Below, piece by piece: positions 35,877 to 44,818 of a DNA stretch of 64,000 nucleotides; within the stretch, counting starts at the first letter, position 1, and each line of letters begins with the position of its first letter. The DNA is from Mangrovicoccus sp. HB161399 (lineage in GTDB: Bacteria > Pseudomonadota > Alphaproteobacteria > Rhodobacterales > Rhodobacteraceae). The translations under genes were made by a program, and so were the position numbers. The stretch covers positions 1 to 64,000 of the forward strand of contig NZ_JAATVU010000002.1 of NCBI RefSeq assembly GCF_013184745.1, written 5' to 3'. The notes beneath the pieces were generated by a model that had not been told where the DNA came from, ran no database searches, and worked only from the letters and a program-made list of their open reading frames with translations.

Positions 35877-35915
35877 GCGCTGCCAGGCTGGTGCATAATT
35901 GCAACAAATCTGCGC

Positions 35916-35940
35916 GGGGAGCGGCCCCGGACCGCTCCCC
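35916..35940 (+). terminator. Hairpin terminator after amn
   Basis: GGGGAGCGG and CCGCTCCCC form a perfect 9-bp stem with a 7-base loop, 40 bp after the amn stop. There is no T-run, so efficiency is uncertain. Confidence 0.5.
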
Positions 35941-36073
35941 GGAGGCCTCCGGACCACAATTTCTGTGGGCAAATCCGCCGATCCTGCCGAAAACCTTTGT
36001 AAAGCGATTGAGTAGCTGATTCCCTTAGTTCTAAGGTGGGCGCCAAACCAAGAACCATACAGGCACAAGGAAC

Positions 36074-36370
36074 ATGACCGTGACCAAACCGCTGACCAAG
36101 ACCCAGCTCGTGGCTGCCGTGGCAGAGGCCATGGAGACCGACAAGAAGACCGCGACCGCTGCGCTCGACGCAATCGCGGACATCATCACCTCCGAGGTCG
36201 CCAAGGGCGGCGCCGTGACCCTCCCGGGCGTCGGCAAGATCTTCTGCCGCGAGCGCCCCGAGCGCATGGTCCGCAACCCGGCCACCGGCGAGCAGATCAA
36301 GAAGGAAGCCGACCGCCAGGTGAAGGTCACCATCGCGAAGGCCCTGAAGGACGTCGTCAACGCCGCCTGA
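36074..36370 (+). CDS. hup: HU-family DNA-binding protein
   Basis: A 98-residue histone-like protein that bends DNA and organises the nucleoid. The fold is recognisable from the N-terminal KPLTKTQLVAAVAEAM, the VTLPGVGKIF strand and the arm RPERMVRNPATGEQI, followed by the KVTIAKALKDVV C-terminus. ATG 36074 is preceded by AAGGAAC. The region upstream contains TTGAGT near 36007 but no convincing -10. It is likely to have its own promoter. Confidence 0.93.
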   Translation: MTVTKPLTKTQLVAAVAEAMETDKKTATAALDAIADIITSEVAKGGAVTLPGVGKIFCRERPERMVRNPATGEQIKKEADRQVKVTIAKALKDVVNAA

Positions 36371-36393
36371 TGCGGCCCTGACACGCGCGCCGC

Positions 36394-36410
36394 GGCCCCC
36401 GCAGGGGGCC
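36394..36410 (+). terminator. Short GC-rich hairpin between convergent genes
   Basis: GGCCCCC and GGGGGCC with a 3-base loop lie 24 bp after hup and 11 bp before the end of the convergent amidohydrolase gene. It can serve both transcripts. Confidence 0.4.
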
Positions 36411-36420
36411 CCGGCAGACC

Positions 36421-37281
36421 CTATTCGGCAGCCAGCGGCATCTGCGGCCGCGCGAGCCCCGCCACTTCCGCGATCAGCCGCGACATCACCCGACGCATCC
36501 GCGCGAAGCCCTCATGCGGCACCAGCGTGCGCTCGTCCATGTAGAGCGACCTGTCCAGCTCCACCTGCACCACGCTCTGCATCGAGGACGGCCGTCCGTA
36601 GCGCTGCGAGATGTAGGCCCCGGCAAACGGCGTGTTGCGCGCCACCACCAGGCCCTCCGATTCGAACACCGCCTCGATCGCCGCCGTCACGTCCGGATCC
36701 GCCGAGGCGCCGAAGCGGTCGCCCAGCACGACATCCGGCAGCCGGTCCATCGACATGCAGTGATGTTCGATCGCCTCGTGCGGCATCGAATGGCAATCCA
36801 CCAGAATCACCCGTCCGAAGGCCTCGCGCTGGCTGGCCAGCAGCCCCTGCAGCGCGTCGTGATAGGGATGCCAGTGCTCCGACAGCCGTGCCTGCGCCTC
36901 TTCGATCGGCAGCCGCCCGCGATAGATCGCGCGCCCGCCTGCCACGACGCGGGGAATCACTCCGAGCCCGGAGGTCACCCGCGGATTGTGCGCCTGGCGC
37001 CGGACGCCGTGAATCAGCGCCGGATCCAGTTCGTCGGCGGCGCGGTTGAGATCGACATAGGCCCGCGGCGTGCGCGCGGTCAGCAGCGGCACCCCGAGTC
37101 GCGGCGCATCGGCGATCAGCTTGTCGACAAAGGCGTCTTCGGAGGATCTCAGCGTGTGCGCATCGAGAACGGAGGCCTCCAGGAAGGCCTCTCCGTAGCC
37201 GCGTCCGGAATGGGGGGAAGCGAAAATGGCGCCCGAGAGCGGCGTTTCCGGCAGGTACAGGTCGAAATGGGTCTTCTGCAT
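36421..37281 (-). CDS. N-formylglutamate amidohydrolase
   Basis: A 286-residue zinc-dependent hydrolase of the FGase family, which releases formate and glutamate in histidine degradation or acts on related N-formyl compounds. ASPHSGRGY near the N-terminus and VDCHSMPHEAIEHH carry the likely metal ligands, and RTPRAYVDLNRAADELDP is a family motif. ATG 37281 has GAGGAG at 5 bases; GTG 37287 is possible. No hut genes are adjacent, so the pathway assignment is by family only. Confidence 0.88.
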   Translation of the reverse strand: MQKTHFDLYLPETPLSGAIFASPHSGRGYGEAFLEASVLDAHTLRSSEDAFVDKLIADAPRLGVPLLTARTPRAYVDLNRAADELDPALIHGVRRQAHNPRVTSGLGVIPRVVAGGRAIYRGRLPIEEAQARLSEHWHPYHDALQGLLASQREAFGRVILVDCHSMPHEAIEHHCMSMDRLPDVVLGDRFGASADPDVTAAIEAVFESEGLVVARNTPFAGAYISQRYGRPSSMQSVVQVELDRSLYMDERTLVPHEGFARMRRVMSRLIAEVAGLARPQMPLAAE

Positions 37282-37334
37282 CGGCACTCCTCAGACTTTC
37301 CTTATAGTCAGATTCTTTTCTCTGTCGAAAGGGC

Positions 37335-37362
37335 TTGCACCCCCCGGCGACTCTGATTAGAA
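37335..37362 (+). promoter_or_regulatory. Putative sigma-70 promoter of tRNA-Val
   Basis: TTGCAC (37335-37340) and TTAGAA (37357-37362) are 16 bp apart and lie about 90 bp upstream of the tRNA gene. Good -35, plausible -10. Alphaproteobacterial tRNA promoters often look like this. Confidence 0.4.
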
Positions 37363-37449
37363 GCCCCCCACCGACGCCGAGCAGCAGCGGAACGGAACGG
37401 AAGGCAGTGCCCGAAGGACCGGAAAACTGAGGCAGAGCGGAAGGCTAGT

Positions 37450-37524
<75 letters not shown>

Positions 37525-37542
37525 TTGCCTCCTCGGATAACC

Positions 37543-37564
37543 GGCCCCCGTTTCGGGGGCCTTT
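37543..37564 (+). terminator. Terminator after tRNA-Val
   Basis: GGCCCCC and GGGGGCC pair around a GTTTC loop, followed by TTTGG. It lies 19 bp after the tRNA and 46 bp before rpmJ. Confidence 0.6.
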
Positions 37565-37609
37565 GGCTTCAACCAGGCGCGGACGCGCCGCGAAATGAGG
37601 AGAAAGGCC

Positions 37610-37735
37610 ATGAAGGTCCGTAACTCGCTCCGCTCGCTGAAGCAGCGTCATCGCGACTGCCGCGTTGTGCGCCGCAAAGGCCGGGTGTACGTGATCAACA
37701 AGACCCAGCGCCGCTTCAAGGCACGCCAGGGCTGA
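37610..37735 (+). CDS. rpmJ: 50S ribosomal protein L36 (zinc-free type)
   Basis: A 41-residue basic ribosomal protein, [20 protein letters not shown] at its N-terminus and [16 protein letters not shown] at its C-terminus. It has the alphaproteobacterial form without the four-Cys zinc motif (one Cys only). ATG 37610 follows GAGGAGAAAGGCC. It sits between two terminators and so is transcribed on its own. Confidence 0.96.
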   Translation: MKVRNSLRSLKQRHRDCRVVRRKGRVYVINKTQRRFKARQG

Positions 37736-37756
37736 CCGATCAGCATCTACGACGTC

Positions 37757-37780
37757 AAAGCCGCCCCTCGGGCGGCTTTT
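37757..37780 (+). terminator. Rho-independent terminator of rpmJ
   Basis: AAAGCCGCCC and GGGCGGCTTT form a 10-bp stem with a CTC loop, followed by TTTTGCG. It begins 22 bp after the rpmJ stop and is the best terminator in the window. Confidence 0.85.
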
Positions 37781-37911
37781 GCGTTTCCTGAACCTTTTTC
37801 CGTCACGCCTTCGGCACCGGGCCGCGAGCGGTGCGCCACTTGCGACGGTCTGGCACTGGCCATTATAAGGTTGCAGGTCCATATCTGGGCTGACCGGAAG
37901 AAGGGATCCCC

Positions 37912-38295
37912 ATGGCGCTCGTCGATACGCTCAAGCAGGCCGTCACCTGGTGGAACGGCCAGACCCTCGGCACGAAGATCTTCACCAACCGCCACGGCCG
38001 CAAGGTCGGCGAGGACGAGCAGGGCAACATCTTCTACCAGACCGAGGACGGCAAGCGCCGCTGGGTCATCTACAACGGCGAGGCCGAGGCCAGCCGCGTG
38101 TCGCCCGACTGGCACGGCTGGCTGCACCACACCTGGGACGAGCCGCCCTCCGACCGCCCCCTGGCGCACAAGCCCTGGGAAAAGCCGCATATCGAGAACC
38201 TGACCGGCACGGTCATGGCCTATGCGCCCGCCGGCTCGATCCGCCAGCCCGCGCCCGCGGCCCGCAGCGACTACGACGCCTGGTCGCCCGAATAA
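37912..38295 (+). CDS. NDUFA12-like complex I accessory subunit
   Basis: A 127-residue homologue of the mitochondrial complex I subunit NDUFA12 (B17.2), a supernumerary NADH:ubiquinone oxidoreductase subunit shared by mitochondria and alphaproteobacteria. Typical segments are [26 protein letters not shown] and [16 protein letters not shown]. It acts on the cytoplasmic side of complex I. The next gene, mlaD, begins 10 bp after its stop, so the NDUFA12-mlaD-DUF2155 genes form one operon. Confidence 0.93.
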   Translation: MALVDTLKQAVTWWNGQTLGTKIFTNRHGRKVGEDEQGNIFYQTEDGKRRWVIYNGEAEASRVSPDWHGWLHHTWDEPPSDRPLAHKPWEKPHIENLTGTVMAYAPAGSIRQPAPAARSDYDAWSPE

Positions 38296-38305
38296 GGGAA
38301 TCCCC

Positions 38306-38749
38306 ATGTCCGAGAATGTCACCGAAGTCGCCGTCGGCGGAGCCGTGCTTGCCGTGGCCGCAGCCTTCCTGTTCTACGCGCTCGGTTCGGCCGGCAGCAT
38401 CGGCAGCACCGCCGGCTATCCGCTGACCGCCAGCTTCCGCTCCGCCGAGGGAATCGGCGTCGGCACCGATGTCCGCATGGCCGGGGTGAAGATCGGCTCG
38501 GTCACCGGGATGGATCTGAACGCCCAGACCTTCCGCGCCGAGGCCACGGTGCAGATCAACAACGGCATCGAGCTGCCCGACGACAGCGCCATCGTGATCT
38601 CCTCCGAAGGCCTGCTGGGCGGGAATTTCGTCGAGGTCCTGCCCGGCGGCTCCGCCTACAACTACAAGTCCGGCGACGAGGTGCTCGACACCCAGGGCGC
38701 CGTCAGCCTGATCAGCCTCCTGATGAAATTCGTGGGCGGCGGGGAATGA
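38306..38749 (+). CDS. mlaD: Outer-membrane lipid asymmetry protein MlaD
   Basis: A 147-residue periplasmic MCE-domain protein anchored by an N-terminal helix (about residues 8-30). The MCE motif GIGVGTDVRMAGVKIGSVTG is clear, followed by LPDDSAIVISSEGLLGGNFVEV. MlaD forms hexamers and moves phospholipids between membranes with MlaFEB. Those partner genes are not here, an arrangement found in Rhodobacteraceae. It overlaps the DUF2155 start by 4 bp. Confidence 0.92.
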   Translation: MSENVTEVAVGGAVLAVAAAFLFYALGSAGSIGSTAGYPLTASFRSAEGIGVGTDVRMAGVKIGSVTGMDLNAQTFRAEATVQINNGIELPDDSAIVISSEGLLGGNFVEVLPGGSAYNYKSGDEVLDTQGAVSLISLLMKFVGGGE

Positions 38750-39117
38750 TCCTGCACCGCCTCCTGGCGGCGGCGGTCCTTGCCCTGCCGATGGCCGCGC
38801 AGGCCCAGGAAGACGTTCCGGTGGTCACCGAGCCCTTCGCCATCCTGCGCGGGCTCGACCGGCTGTCGGGCGAGCTGACCGAATTCCAGGTCCAGGCGGG
38901 CGGCACCGCGATCTACCGCGACCTCGTCGTCTCGGTGGCGGAATGCCGGGTGCCGCGCGACAACCCCTCGGGCGACGCATATGCCTACCTGACGATCCAG
39001 GACCGCCGCGCCTCCGAGCCGAATTTCCAGGGCTGGATGGTGGCCTCCTCGCCGGCGCTGAACGCGCTCGACCACATGCGCTACGACGTCTGGCTCATCC
39101 GCTGCAGCAATTCCTGA
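38746..39117 (+). CDS. DUF2155 exported protein
   Basis: A 123-residue protein with a cleavable signal peptide ending about residue 21 (MAAQAQ). The DUF2155 core reads [33 protein letters not shown] and [23 protein letters not shown]; a pair of Cys (in VAEC and IRCS) may form a disulfide. Function is unknown. Its end overlaps the convergent aat gene by 37 bp. Confidence 0.88.
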   Translation: MILHRLLAAAVLALPMAAQAQEDVPVVTEPFAILRGLDRLSGELTEFQVQAGGTAIYRDLVVSVAECRVPRDNPSGDAYAYLTIQDRRASEPNFQGWMVASSPALNALDHMRYDVWLIRCSNS

Positions 39118-39725
39118 GGCGACGGCACCGGCGCGTCCGCGTCGAAGCGCGCGCGCCGCACCAGCGCGCGGGCTAGCAGCCGGCGGTAGTCGCGCCGCGA
39201 AATCTCCTGCGCGCCGAGCGAGCGCAGGTGCGGCGTGACGAACTGCGTGTCGAACAGCTCGAATCCCTGCCCCTTCAGCCGGTCGACCAGATAGGCCAGC
39301 GCCAGCTTCGAGGCATCGGTGCGGCGCGAGAACATGCTCTCGCCGAAAAACGCTCCGCCGAGGCTGACGCCGTAGACCCCGCCGACCAGCGCGTCGCCGT
39401 CGCGGATCTCGATCGAATGGCCGAAGCCCAGCCGGTGGAGCTCGCAATAGAGCTCGAAGATCCCGTCGTTGATCCAGGTTTCCTCCCGGTCGGCGCAGCA
39501 GGAGAGCACGCCGGCGAAGTCGCGGTCGAAGCTGACCTGGAACTCCGCCCGCCGGATCGTCTTCGCCAGCGAGCGCGAGATGTGGAACCCGTCGAGCGGA
39601 AGGATACCGCGGCGGCGCGGATCGACCCAGAAGATCTCCGGGTCGTCGCGGCTCTCGGCCATCGGGAACACGCCCATCGCGTAGGCGCGCAGCAGGATTT
39701 CGGGCGTAAGGTGCATGCTGTCCAT
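39081..39725 (-). CDS. aat: Leucyl/phenylalanyl-tRNA-protein transferase
   Basis: A 214-residue aminoacyl-transferase that adds Leu or Phe to N-terminal Arg or Lys of proteins, marking them for ClpAP. Motifs [38 protein letters not shown] and the [16 protein letters not shown] segment are all present. ATG 39725 is used; MHL at 39716 is possible. It converges with DUF2155 and overlaps its end. Confidence 0.94.
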   Translation of the reverse strand: MDSMHLTPEILLRAYAMGVFPMAESRDDPEIFWVDPRRRGILPLDGFHISRSLAKTIRRAEFQVSFDRDFAGVLSCCADREETWINDGIFELYCELHRLGFGHSIEIRDGDALVGGVYGVSLGGAFFGESMFSRRTDASKLALAYLVDRLKGQGFELFDTQFVTPHLRSLGAQEISRRDYRRLLARALVRRARFDADAPVPSPQELLQRMSQTS

Positions 39726-39819
39726 GGTCACCGCGTGACTTGTCACCGGCCACCCGGCCAATCAAGCGCAAAGCTCCGGCGGACGCCAGAGACATTCTGT
39801 CCCCCGCCGCCCGGGCGCG

Positions 39820-41121
39820 TCAGGCCGCCGCCAGCGCGCGGTGGATGTCCTCCGCCGCGTCGCGCCCCTGCGCCACCGCCTCGACGGTCAGGTCGCTGCC
39901 CCCTGTGGCGCAGTCGCCGCCCGCCCAGACGCCCGCGACGGAACTGCGTCCGCCCGGGCCGATGGCGATCTTGCCGCCTTCCAGGCGCAGCCCGCCCGGC
40001 ACGTCCTCCAGGCACTGGCCGATCGCCTTGAACACCTGGTCGGCCGGCAGGCGGAAGGTGGTGCCCTCGGTGCGCAGGAACTCCACCTCCGCCACCGCGC
40101 CGTCGCCATGCAGCTTCAGCGGCTCCGCCCCGGTGACCACGCGCACGCCCTTGGAGGCCGCGTGCTGGCGCTCGTGGGCGTGCAGGCTCATCTCCTCCTC
40201 GGAGCGGCGGTAGACCATGGTGACGGATTGCGCGCCGAGCAGCTTGGCCTGCACTGCGGTTTCCAGCGCGGTCATGCCGCCGCCGATCACCACCACGTCG
40301 CGGCCGACCGGGATTTCCTGCCAGCCCTGCTGGCGCAGGCCCGCGATGAAATCGACCGCGTCATGGACGTTGGCCTTCCCGGCGCCTTCCGCGCGCAGCG
40401 CGTTCACCCCGGCCAGCCCGACCGACAGGAACACCGCGTCGAATTCCTCCTGCAGGCCCTGCAGCGTGATGTCCCGGCCCAGATGCATTCCGGTGCGCAG
40501 CTCGATCCCGCCGGTGGAGAGCAGCCAGGCCACCTCCTGCTGGGCGAAGCCCGCGGGCGTCTTGTAGGCGGCGATGCCGTACTCGTTGAGCCCGCCGGCC
40601 TTGGCGCGGCTTTCCATCAGCACCACCTCGTGGCCGAGAAGCGCCAGCCGGTGCGCGCAGGCCAGCCCGGCCGGGCCGCCGCCCACCACCGCGACGCGCC
40701 GGCCCGTCGGTGCGGCACGGACAAAGGGCGGCGCCCCGGCCTCCATCGCCAGGTCGGTTGCATAGCGCTGCAGCCGGGCGATCTTCACCGGGCCGCCCTC
40801 CTCCACCGGACAGGCGCCCTCGCAGAGCATGTCCGCCGGACAGACCCGGGCGCAGATGCTGCCGAGGATGTTCGCTTCCAGGATCGCCGCCGCGGCACCC
40901 TCGGGATCGCCGTCGCGGATCCGCCCGATGAAGCCCGGCACGTCGATCCGCGCCGCGCAGGCGGAAACGCAGGGCGCATCCGCGCAGAACAGGCAGCGCG
41001 CGGCCTCGGCGGCTGCCTGCGCGGCGCCCAGACGGCCCTGGGGATCGGCGAAGTTCCGCGCTAGGGACTCGGCATCGAGGCGGCTGGAAACGATGCCGGG
41101 CGTGCTCTGGTCATGGGCCAT
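39820..41121 (-). CDS. preT: PreT/GltD-like FAD oxidoreductase with Fe-S N-terminus
   Basis: A 433-residue NAD(P)-linked flavoprotein. The N-terminal region carries Cys motifs for Fe-S clusters ([13 protein letters not shown] and [17 protein letters not shown]). Two Rossmann sites follow: [16 protein letters not shown] near residue 144 and [13 protein letters not shown] near 275. The layout is that of PreT, which works with PreA as a dihydropyrimidine dehydrogenase, and of glutamate synthase small subunits. No preA or gltB gene is adjacent, so the electron acceptor is open. An exact choice between the two names is not possible from sequence alone. Confidence 0.8.
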   Translation of the reverse strand: MAHDQSTPGIVSSRLDAESLARNFADPQGRLGAAQAAAEAARCLFCADAPCVSACAARIDVPGFIGRIRDGDPEGAAAAILEANILGSICARVCPADMLCEGACPVEEGGPVKIARLQRYATDLAMEAGAPPFVRAAPTGRRVAVVGGGPAGLACAHRLALLGHEVVLMESRAKAGGLNEYGIAAYKTPAGFAQQEVAWLLSTGGIELRTGMHLGRDITLQGLQEEFDAVFLSVGLAGVNALRAEGAGKANVHDAVDFIAGLRQQGWQEIPVGRDVVVIGGGMTALETAVQAKLLGAQSVTMVYRRSEEEMSLHAHERQHAASKGVRVVTGAEPLKLHGDGAVAEVEFLRTEGTTFRLPADQVFKAIGQCLEDVPGGLRLEGGKIAIGPGGRSSVAGVWAGGDCATGGSDLTVEAVAQGRDAAEDIHRALAAA

Positions 41122-41324
41122 CTGGGCGGTCTCCCCGTGGGTTCTGTCAGGTCACAACTCCGTTAAAGCCCGCAGCCCGGCCGCACATTGAGCGAAATCA
41201 AGCGAATCTGCCGCATGGATCCGGCCAAAGCTGCCTGCGACAGCTTTCCACTCCCCGAAAGCTGCCATATATGACCGGACCAAGACGGGCGTTCAGCCCA
41301 CAGATTGGATCTAACGAGGCACGC

Positions 41325-41822
41325 ATGACCGATAATCCGCACGGCGCCGATGTGGCGTTCATCGAAGCTCTGGCGAAGCTGCTGCGGGAGAACGACCTGA
41401 GCGATCTCGAGGTCAAGCGCGAATACGGCGAGGATGACAGCCTGACCGTCCGCGTCAGCCGCACCATGACCGTCGCCCCCGCGCCCGCCGTCGTCCATGC
41501 CGCAGCCCCCGCCCCGGCCGCCGCGCCCGCCCCGGCAGCGCCCGCCGCAGCCGCACCGGCCGCCGCGCAGGAAGACCCCGCCGCGCATCCCGGCGCAGTC
41601 ACCTCGCCGATGGTCGGCACGGTCTACCTGCAGCCCGAACCCGGCGCCGCCTCCTTCGTCTCGGTCGGCAGCGAGGTCCAGGCGGGCCAGACGCTGCTGA
41701 TCATCGAAGCCATGAAGACGATGAACCAGATCCCGGCGCCCAAGGGCGGAACGGTCAAGCGCATCCTCATCGAGGACGGCAGCCCGGTCGAGTTCGGCGC
41801 CCCGCTGATGATCATCGAGTAA
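41325..41822 (+). CDS. accB: Biotin carboxyl carrier protein of acetyl-CoA carboxylase
   Basis: A 165-residue carrier protein. An N-terminal helical domain is joined by an Ala/Pro-rich linker (about residues 45-85) to the biotinyl domain, where the biotinylated lysine lies in [14 protein letters not shown]. In many BCCPs the motif is AMKL/AMKM; Thr follows the Lys here. ATG 41325 follows AACGAGGCACGC. It precedes accC by 5 bp, so the two are cotranscribed, as in many bacteria. Confidence 0.95.
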   Translation: MTDNPHGADVAFIEALAKLLRENDLSDLEVKREYGEDDSLTVRVSRTMTVAPAPAVVHAAAPAPAAAPAPAAPAAAAPAAAQEDPAAHPGAVTSPMVGTVYLQPEPGAASFVSVGSEVQAGQTLLIIEAMKTMNQIPAPKGGTVKRILIEDGSPVEFGAPLMIIE

Positions 41823-41827
41823 GCCCC

Positions 41828-43177
41828 ATGTTCAGCAAGATCCTGATCGCCAACCGCGGCGAGATCGCGCTCCGCATCATCCGGGCCTGCCGCGAGATGG
41901 GCATCGCCTCGGTCGCGGTCCATTCCACCGCCGACGCCGATGCGATGCATGTCCGCATGGCCGATGAAAGCGTCTGCATCGGTCCGCCCCCGGGCACCGA
42001 CAGCTACCTGCACATCGCCTCGATCATCTCGGCCTGCGAAATCTCGGGCGCCGAGGCGATCCATCCCGGCTACGGCTTCCTGTCCGAGAACGCCAATTTC
42101 GTCCAGATCGTCCAGGACCACGGGCTGACCTTCATCGGCCCGACCGCGGACCACATCCGCATCATGGGCGACAAGATCACCGCCAAGGACACGATGAGGA
42201 ATCTGGGCGTGCCCTGCGTCCCCGGCTCCGACGGCGGCGTGCCGACGCTGGAAGAGGCCCGCATCGTGGCCGCCGAGATCGGCTATCCGGTGATCATCAA
42301 GGCGACCGCCGGCGGCGGCGGCCGCGGCATGAAGCTCGCCAAGACTGCCGACGACATCGAATACGCCTTCCAGACCGCGCGCTCCGAGGCGAAATCCGCC
42401 TTCGGCAATGACGAGGTCTACATCGAGAAGTACCTGGGCAAGCCCCGCCACATCGAGATCCAGGTCTTCGGCGACGGCAAGGGCAAGGCCGTGCATCTGG
42501 GCGAACGCGACTGCTCGCTGCAGCGCCGCCACCAGAAGGTCTTCGAGGAGGCCCCCGGCCCCTGCATCGCCGCCGAGACCCGCGCGCGCATCGGCAAGAC
42601 CTGCGCCGAAGCCGTGGCTGCGATCAACTATGCCGGCGCCGGCACGATCGAGTTCCTCTACGAGGACGGCGAGTTCTACTTCATCGAGATGAACACCCGC
42701 CTGCAGGTGGAGCATCCGGTGACCGAGGCCGTCTACGGCGTCGACCTGGTGCGCGAGCAGATCCGCGTCGCGGCAGGGCTGCCGATGGAATTCGTGCAGG
42801 AAGACTTGGTGCCCCATGGCCACGCCATCGAGGTCCGGATCAATGCCGAGCGCCTGCCGAATTTCGCGCCCTGCCCGGGCCGGGTCACCGCCTATCACCC
42901 GCCGGGCGGCCTCGGCGTGCGGATGGACAGCGCGCTCTATGACGGCTACGCGATCCCGCCCTATTACGACAGCCTGATCGGCAAGCTGATCGTGCATGGC
43001 CGCGACCGCGACGAGGCGATCGCCCGGCTGCGCCGCTCCCTGGGCGAACTGATCGTCGACGGCATCGACACCACCGTGCCGCTCTTCCCGATGCTGCTCA
43101 CCGAGCCCGACATCCTGAAGGGCGACTACACGATCCACTGGCTCGAGAAGTGGCTCGAGGAAAAGGTCCAGTCCTGA
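41828..43177 (+). CDS. accC: Biotin carboxylase subunit of acetyl-CoA carboxylase
   Basis: A 449-residue ATP-grasp enzyme that carboxylates biotin on AccB. The N-terminal ILIANRGEIALRIIRACRE, the glycine-rich ATP loop KATAGGGGRGMKLA, the HIEIQVFGDGKG segment and the catalytic EMNTRLQVEHPVTE are intact and the length is standard. It is followed by a GC-rich hairpin. Confidence 0.96.
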   Translation: MFSKILIANRGEIALRIIRACREMGIASVAVHSTADADAMHVRMADESVCIGPPPGTDSYLHIASIISACEISGAEAIHPGYGFLSENANFVQIVQDHGLTFIGPTADHIRIMGDKITAKDTMRNLGVPCVPGSDGGVPTLEEARIVAAEIGYPVIIKATAGGGGRGMKLAKTADDIEYAFQTARSEAKSAFGNDEVYIEKYLGKPRHIEIQVFGDGKGKAVHLGERDCSLQRRHQKVFEEAPGPCIAAETRARIGKTCAEAVAAINYAGAGTIEFLYEDGEFYFIEMNTRLQVEHPVTEAVYGVDLVREQIRVAAGLPMEFVQEDLVPHGHAIEVRINAERLPNFAPCPGRVTAYHPPGGLGVRMDSALYDGYAIPPYYDSLIGKLIVHGRDRDEAIARLRRSLGELIVDGIDTTVPLFPMLLTEPDILKGDYTIHWLEKWLEEKVQS

Positions 43178-43183
43178 GGAACT

Positions 43184-43203
43184 GCGGCGGCTCCGGCCGC
43201 CGC
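43184..43203 (+). terminator. GC-rich hairpin after accC
   Basis: GCGGCGGC and GCCGCCGC pair around TCCG, 7 bp past the accC stop. It has no T-run and may be only a processing or pausing hairpin. Confidence 0.35.
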
Positions 43204-43345
43204 TTCCGCATTCTGGCCCCATCGAAATCCCGAAGATGGGACCAGCCGATCCGGCCCGCGGCGTTGACTTTCCGCCCAGCGGCCCCACCCTGCCCGGCAA
43301 GCCCGGCGCCCTTGCGCCATGACGACCCGAGGACAGGAAGATCCC

Positions 43346-44818
43346 ATGACGACGCTAGCCGCCCGCCTTTCCAATTCCGACCTGCTGGTCACTTCCGCGC
43401 TGGTCGCGGGCAAGTGGATCAGCGCCGCGGAGGCCGCGAAGACCTTCGAGGTGACGAACCCCGCCACCGGCGAGGTGATCGCCGTGCTGCCCGATCTGGG
43501 CGTGGCCGAGACAAAGGACGCCATCGACGCGGCCTATGAGGCGCAGAAGCCCTGGGCCGCGAAGACCGGCAAGGAGCGCGCGCATGTGCTGCGCAAGTGG
43601 TTCGACCTGATGATGGCGAACCAGGATGACCTCGCCGCGATCCTGACCGCCGAGATGGGCAAGCCGCTGGCCGAAGCCAAGGGCGAAATTTCCTACGGCG
43701 CATCCTTCATCGAGTGGTTCGGCGAGGAAGCCAAGCGCATCTACGGCGACCTGATCCCCGGCCACCAGCCGGACAAGCGCATCATGGTGATGAAGCAGCC
43801 CGTCGGCGTCGTCGCTTCTATCACGCCCTGGAACTTCCCCAACGCGATGATCGCCCGCAAGGTCGCCCCGGCGCTGGCCGTGGGGTGCACCTTCGTCTCG
43901 CGCCCCGCCTCGGAGACGCCGCTTTCCGCGCTGGTAATGGCCAAGCTCGCCGAAGAGGCCGGCGTGCCCGCGGGCGTGTTCAGCGTCGTGACCTCGTCCT
44001 CGGCCTCGGAGGTCGGCCAGGAATTCTGCTCCAACCCCAAGGTGCGCAAGCTGACCTTCACCGGCTCGACCAATGTCGGGCGCATCCTGATGAAGCAGTC
44101 CGCCGAACAGATCCAGAAGACCTCGATGGAGCTCGGCGGCAACGCGCCCTTCATCGTCTTCGACGATGCCGATCTGGATGCCGCGGTCGAAGGCGCGATG
44201 ATCTGCAAGTTCCGCAACAACGGCCAGACCTGCGTCTGCGCCAACCGGATCTACGTGCAGGCCGGGGTCTATGACGCCTTCGCCGAGAAGCTGACCAAGG
44301 CCGTCGAGGCGATGAAGGTCGGCAACGGCTTCGACGAGGGCGTGGTCGCCGGGCCGCTGATCTCGGAAAAGGCGGTGAAGAAGGTCGAGGAGCATATCGC
44401 CGACGCGACCTCGAAGGGGGCCTCGGTCGTCACGGGCGGCAAGCCGCACGAGCTGGGCGGGACGTTCTTCCAGCCGACCGTGCTGACCGGCGTGACCAAG
44501 GAGATGCAGGTGTCGACCGACGAGACCTTCGGCCCGGTCGCGCCCCTGTTCAAGTTCGACACGGTCGAGGACGTGATCGAGCAGGCCAATGACACGATCT
44601 TCGGCCTGGCCTCGTATTTCTACGCCAACGACCTCGCCCGCGTCTTCCGCGTCGCCGAGGCGCTGGAATATGGCATCGTCGGCGTCAACACCGGGATCAT
44701 CTCCACCGAGGTCGCGCCCTTCGGCGGCGTCAAGCAGTCCGGCCAGGGCCGCGAAGGCTCGAAATACGGCGTCGAGGACTACCTGGAGCTGAAATACGTC
44801 TGCCTCGGCGGCGTCTGA
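43346..44818 (+). CDS. gabD: NAD(P)-dependent succinate-semialdehyde dehydrogenase
   Basis: A 490-residue aldehyde dehydrogenase that oxidises succinate semialdehyde to succinate. It has SITPWNFPNAM, the FTGSTNVGRILM cofactor loop, catalytic Glu in MELGGNAPF and catalytic Cys in NGQTCVCANR. The cofactor-binding Lys of the usual KPA motif is Arg (VSRPASETP), which I also associate with this Rhodobacteraceae subgroup. ATG 43346 follows AGGAAG. It begins about 170 bp after accC. Confidence 0.9.
   Translation: MTTLAARLSNSDLLVTSALVAGKWISAAEAAKTFEVTNPATGEVIAVLPDLGVAETKDAIDAAYEAQKPWAAKTGKERAHVLRKWFDLMMANQDDLAAILTAEMGKPLAEAKGEISYGASFIEWFGEEAKRIYGDLIPGHQPDKRIMVMKQPVGVVASITPWNFPNAMIARKVAPALAVGCTFVSRPASETPLSALVMAKLAEEAGVPAGVFSVVTSSSASEVGQEFCSNPKVRKLTFTGSTNVGRILMKQSAEQIQKTSMELGGNAPFIVFDDADLDAAVEGAMICKFRNNGQTCVCANRIYVQAGVYDAFAEKLTKAVEAMKVGNGFDEGVVAGPLISEKAVKKVEEHIADATSKGASVVTGGKPHELGGTFFQPTVLTGVTKEMQVSTDETFGPVAPLFKFDTVEDVIEQANDTIFGLASYFYANDLARVFRVAEALEYGIVGVNTGIISTEVAPFGGVKQSGQGREGSKYGVEDYLELKYVCLGGV

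Noticed and set aside
36007-36030. TTGAGT as a sigma-70 promoter for hup
   Set aside because: No acceptable -10 element is found at 16-18 bp, so I did not annotate it.
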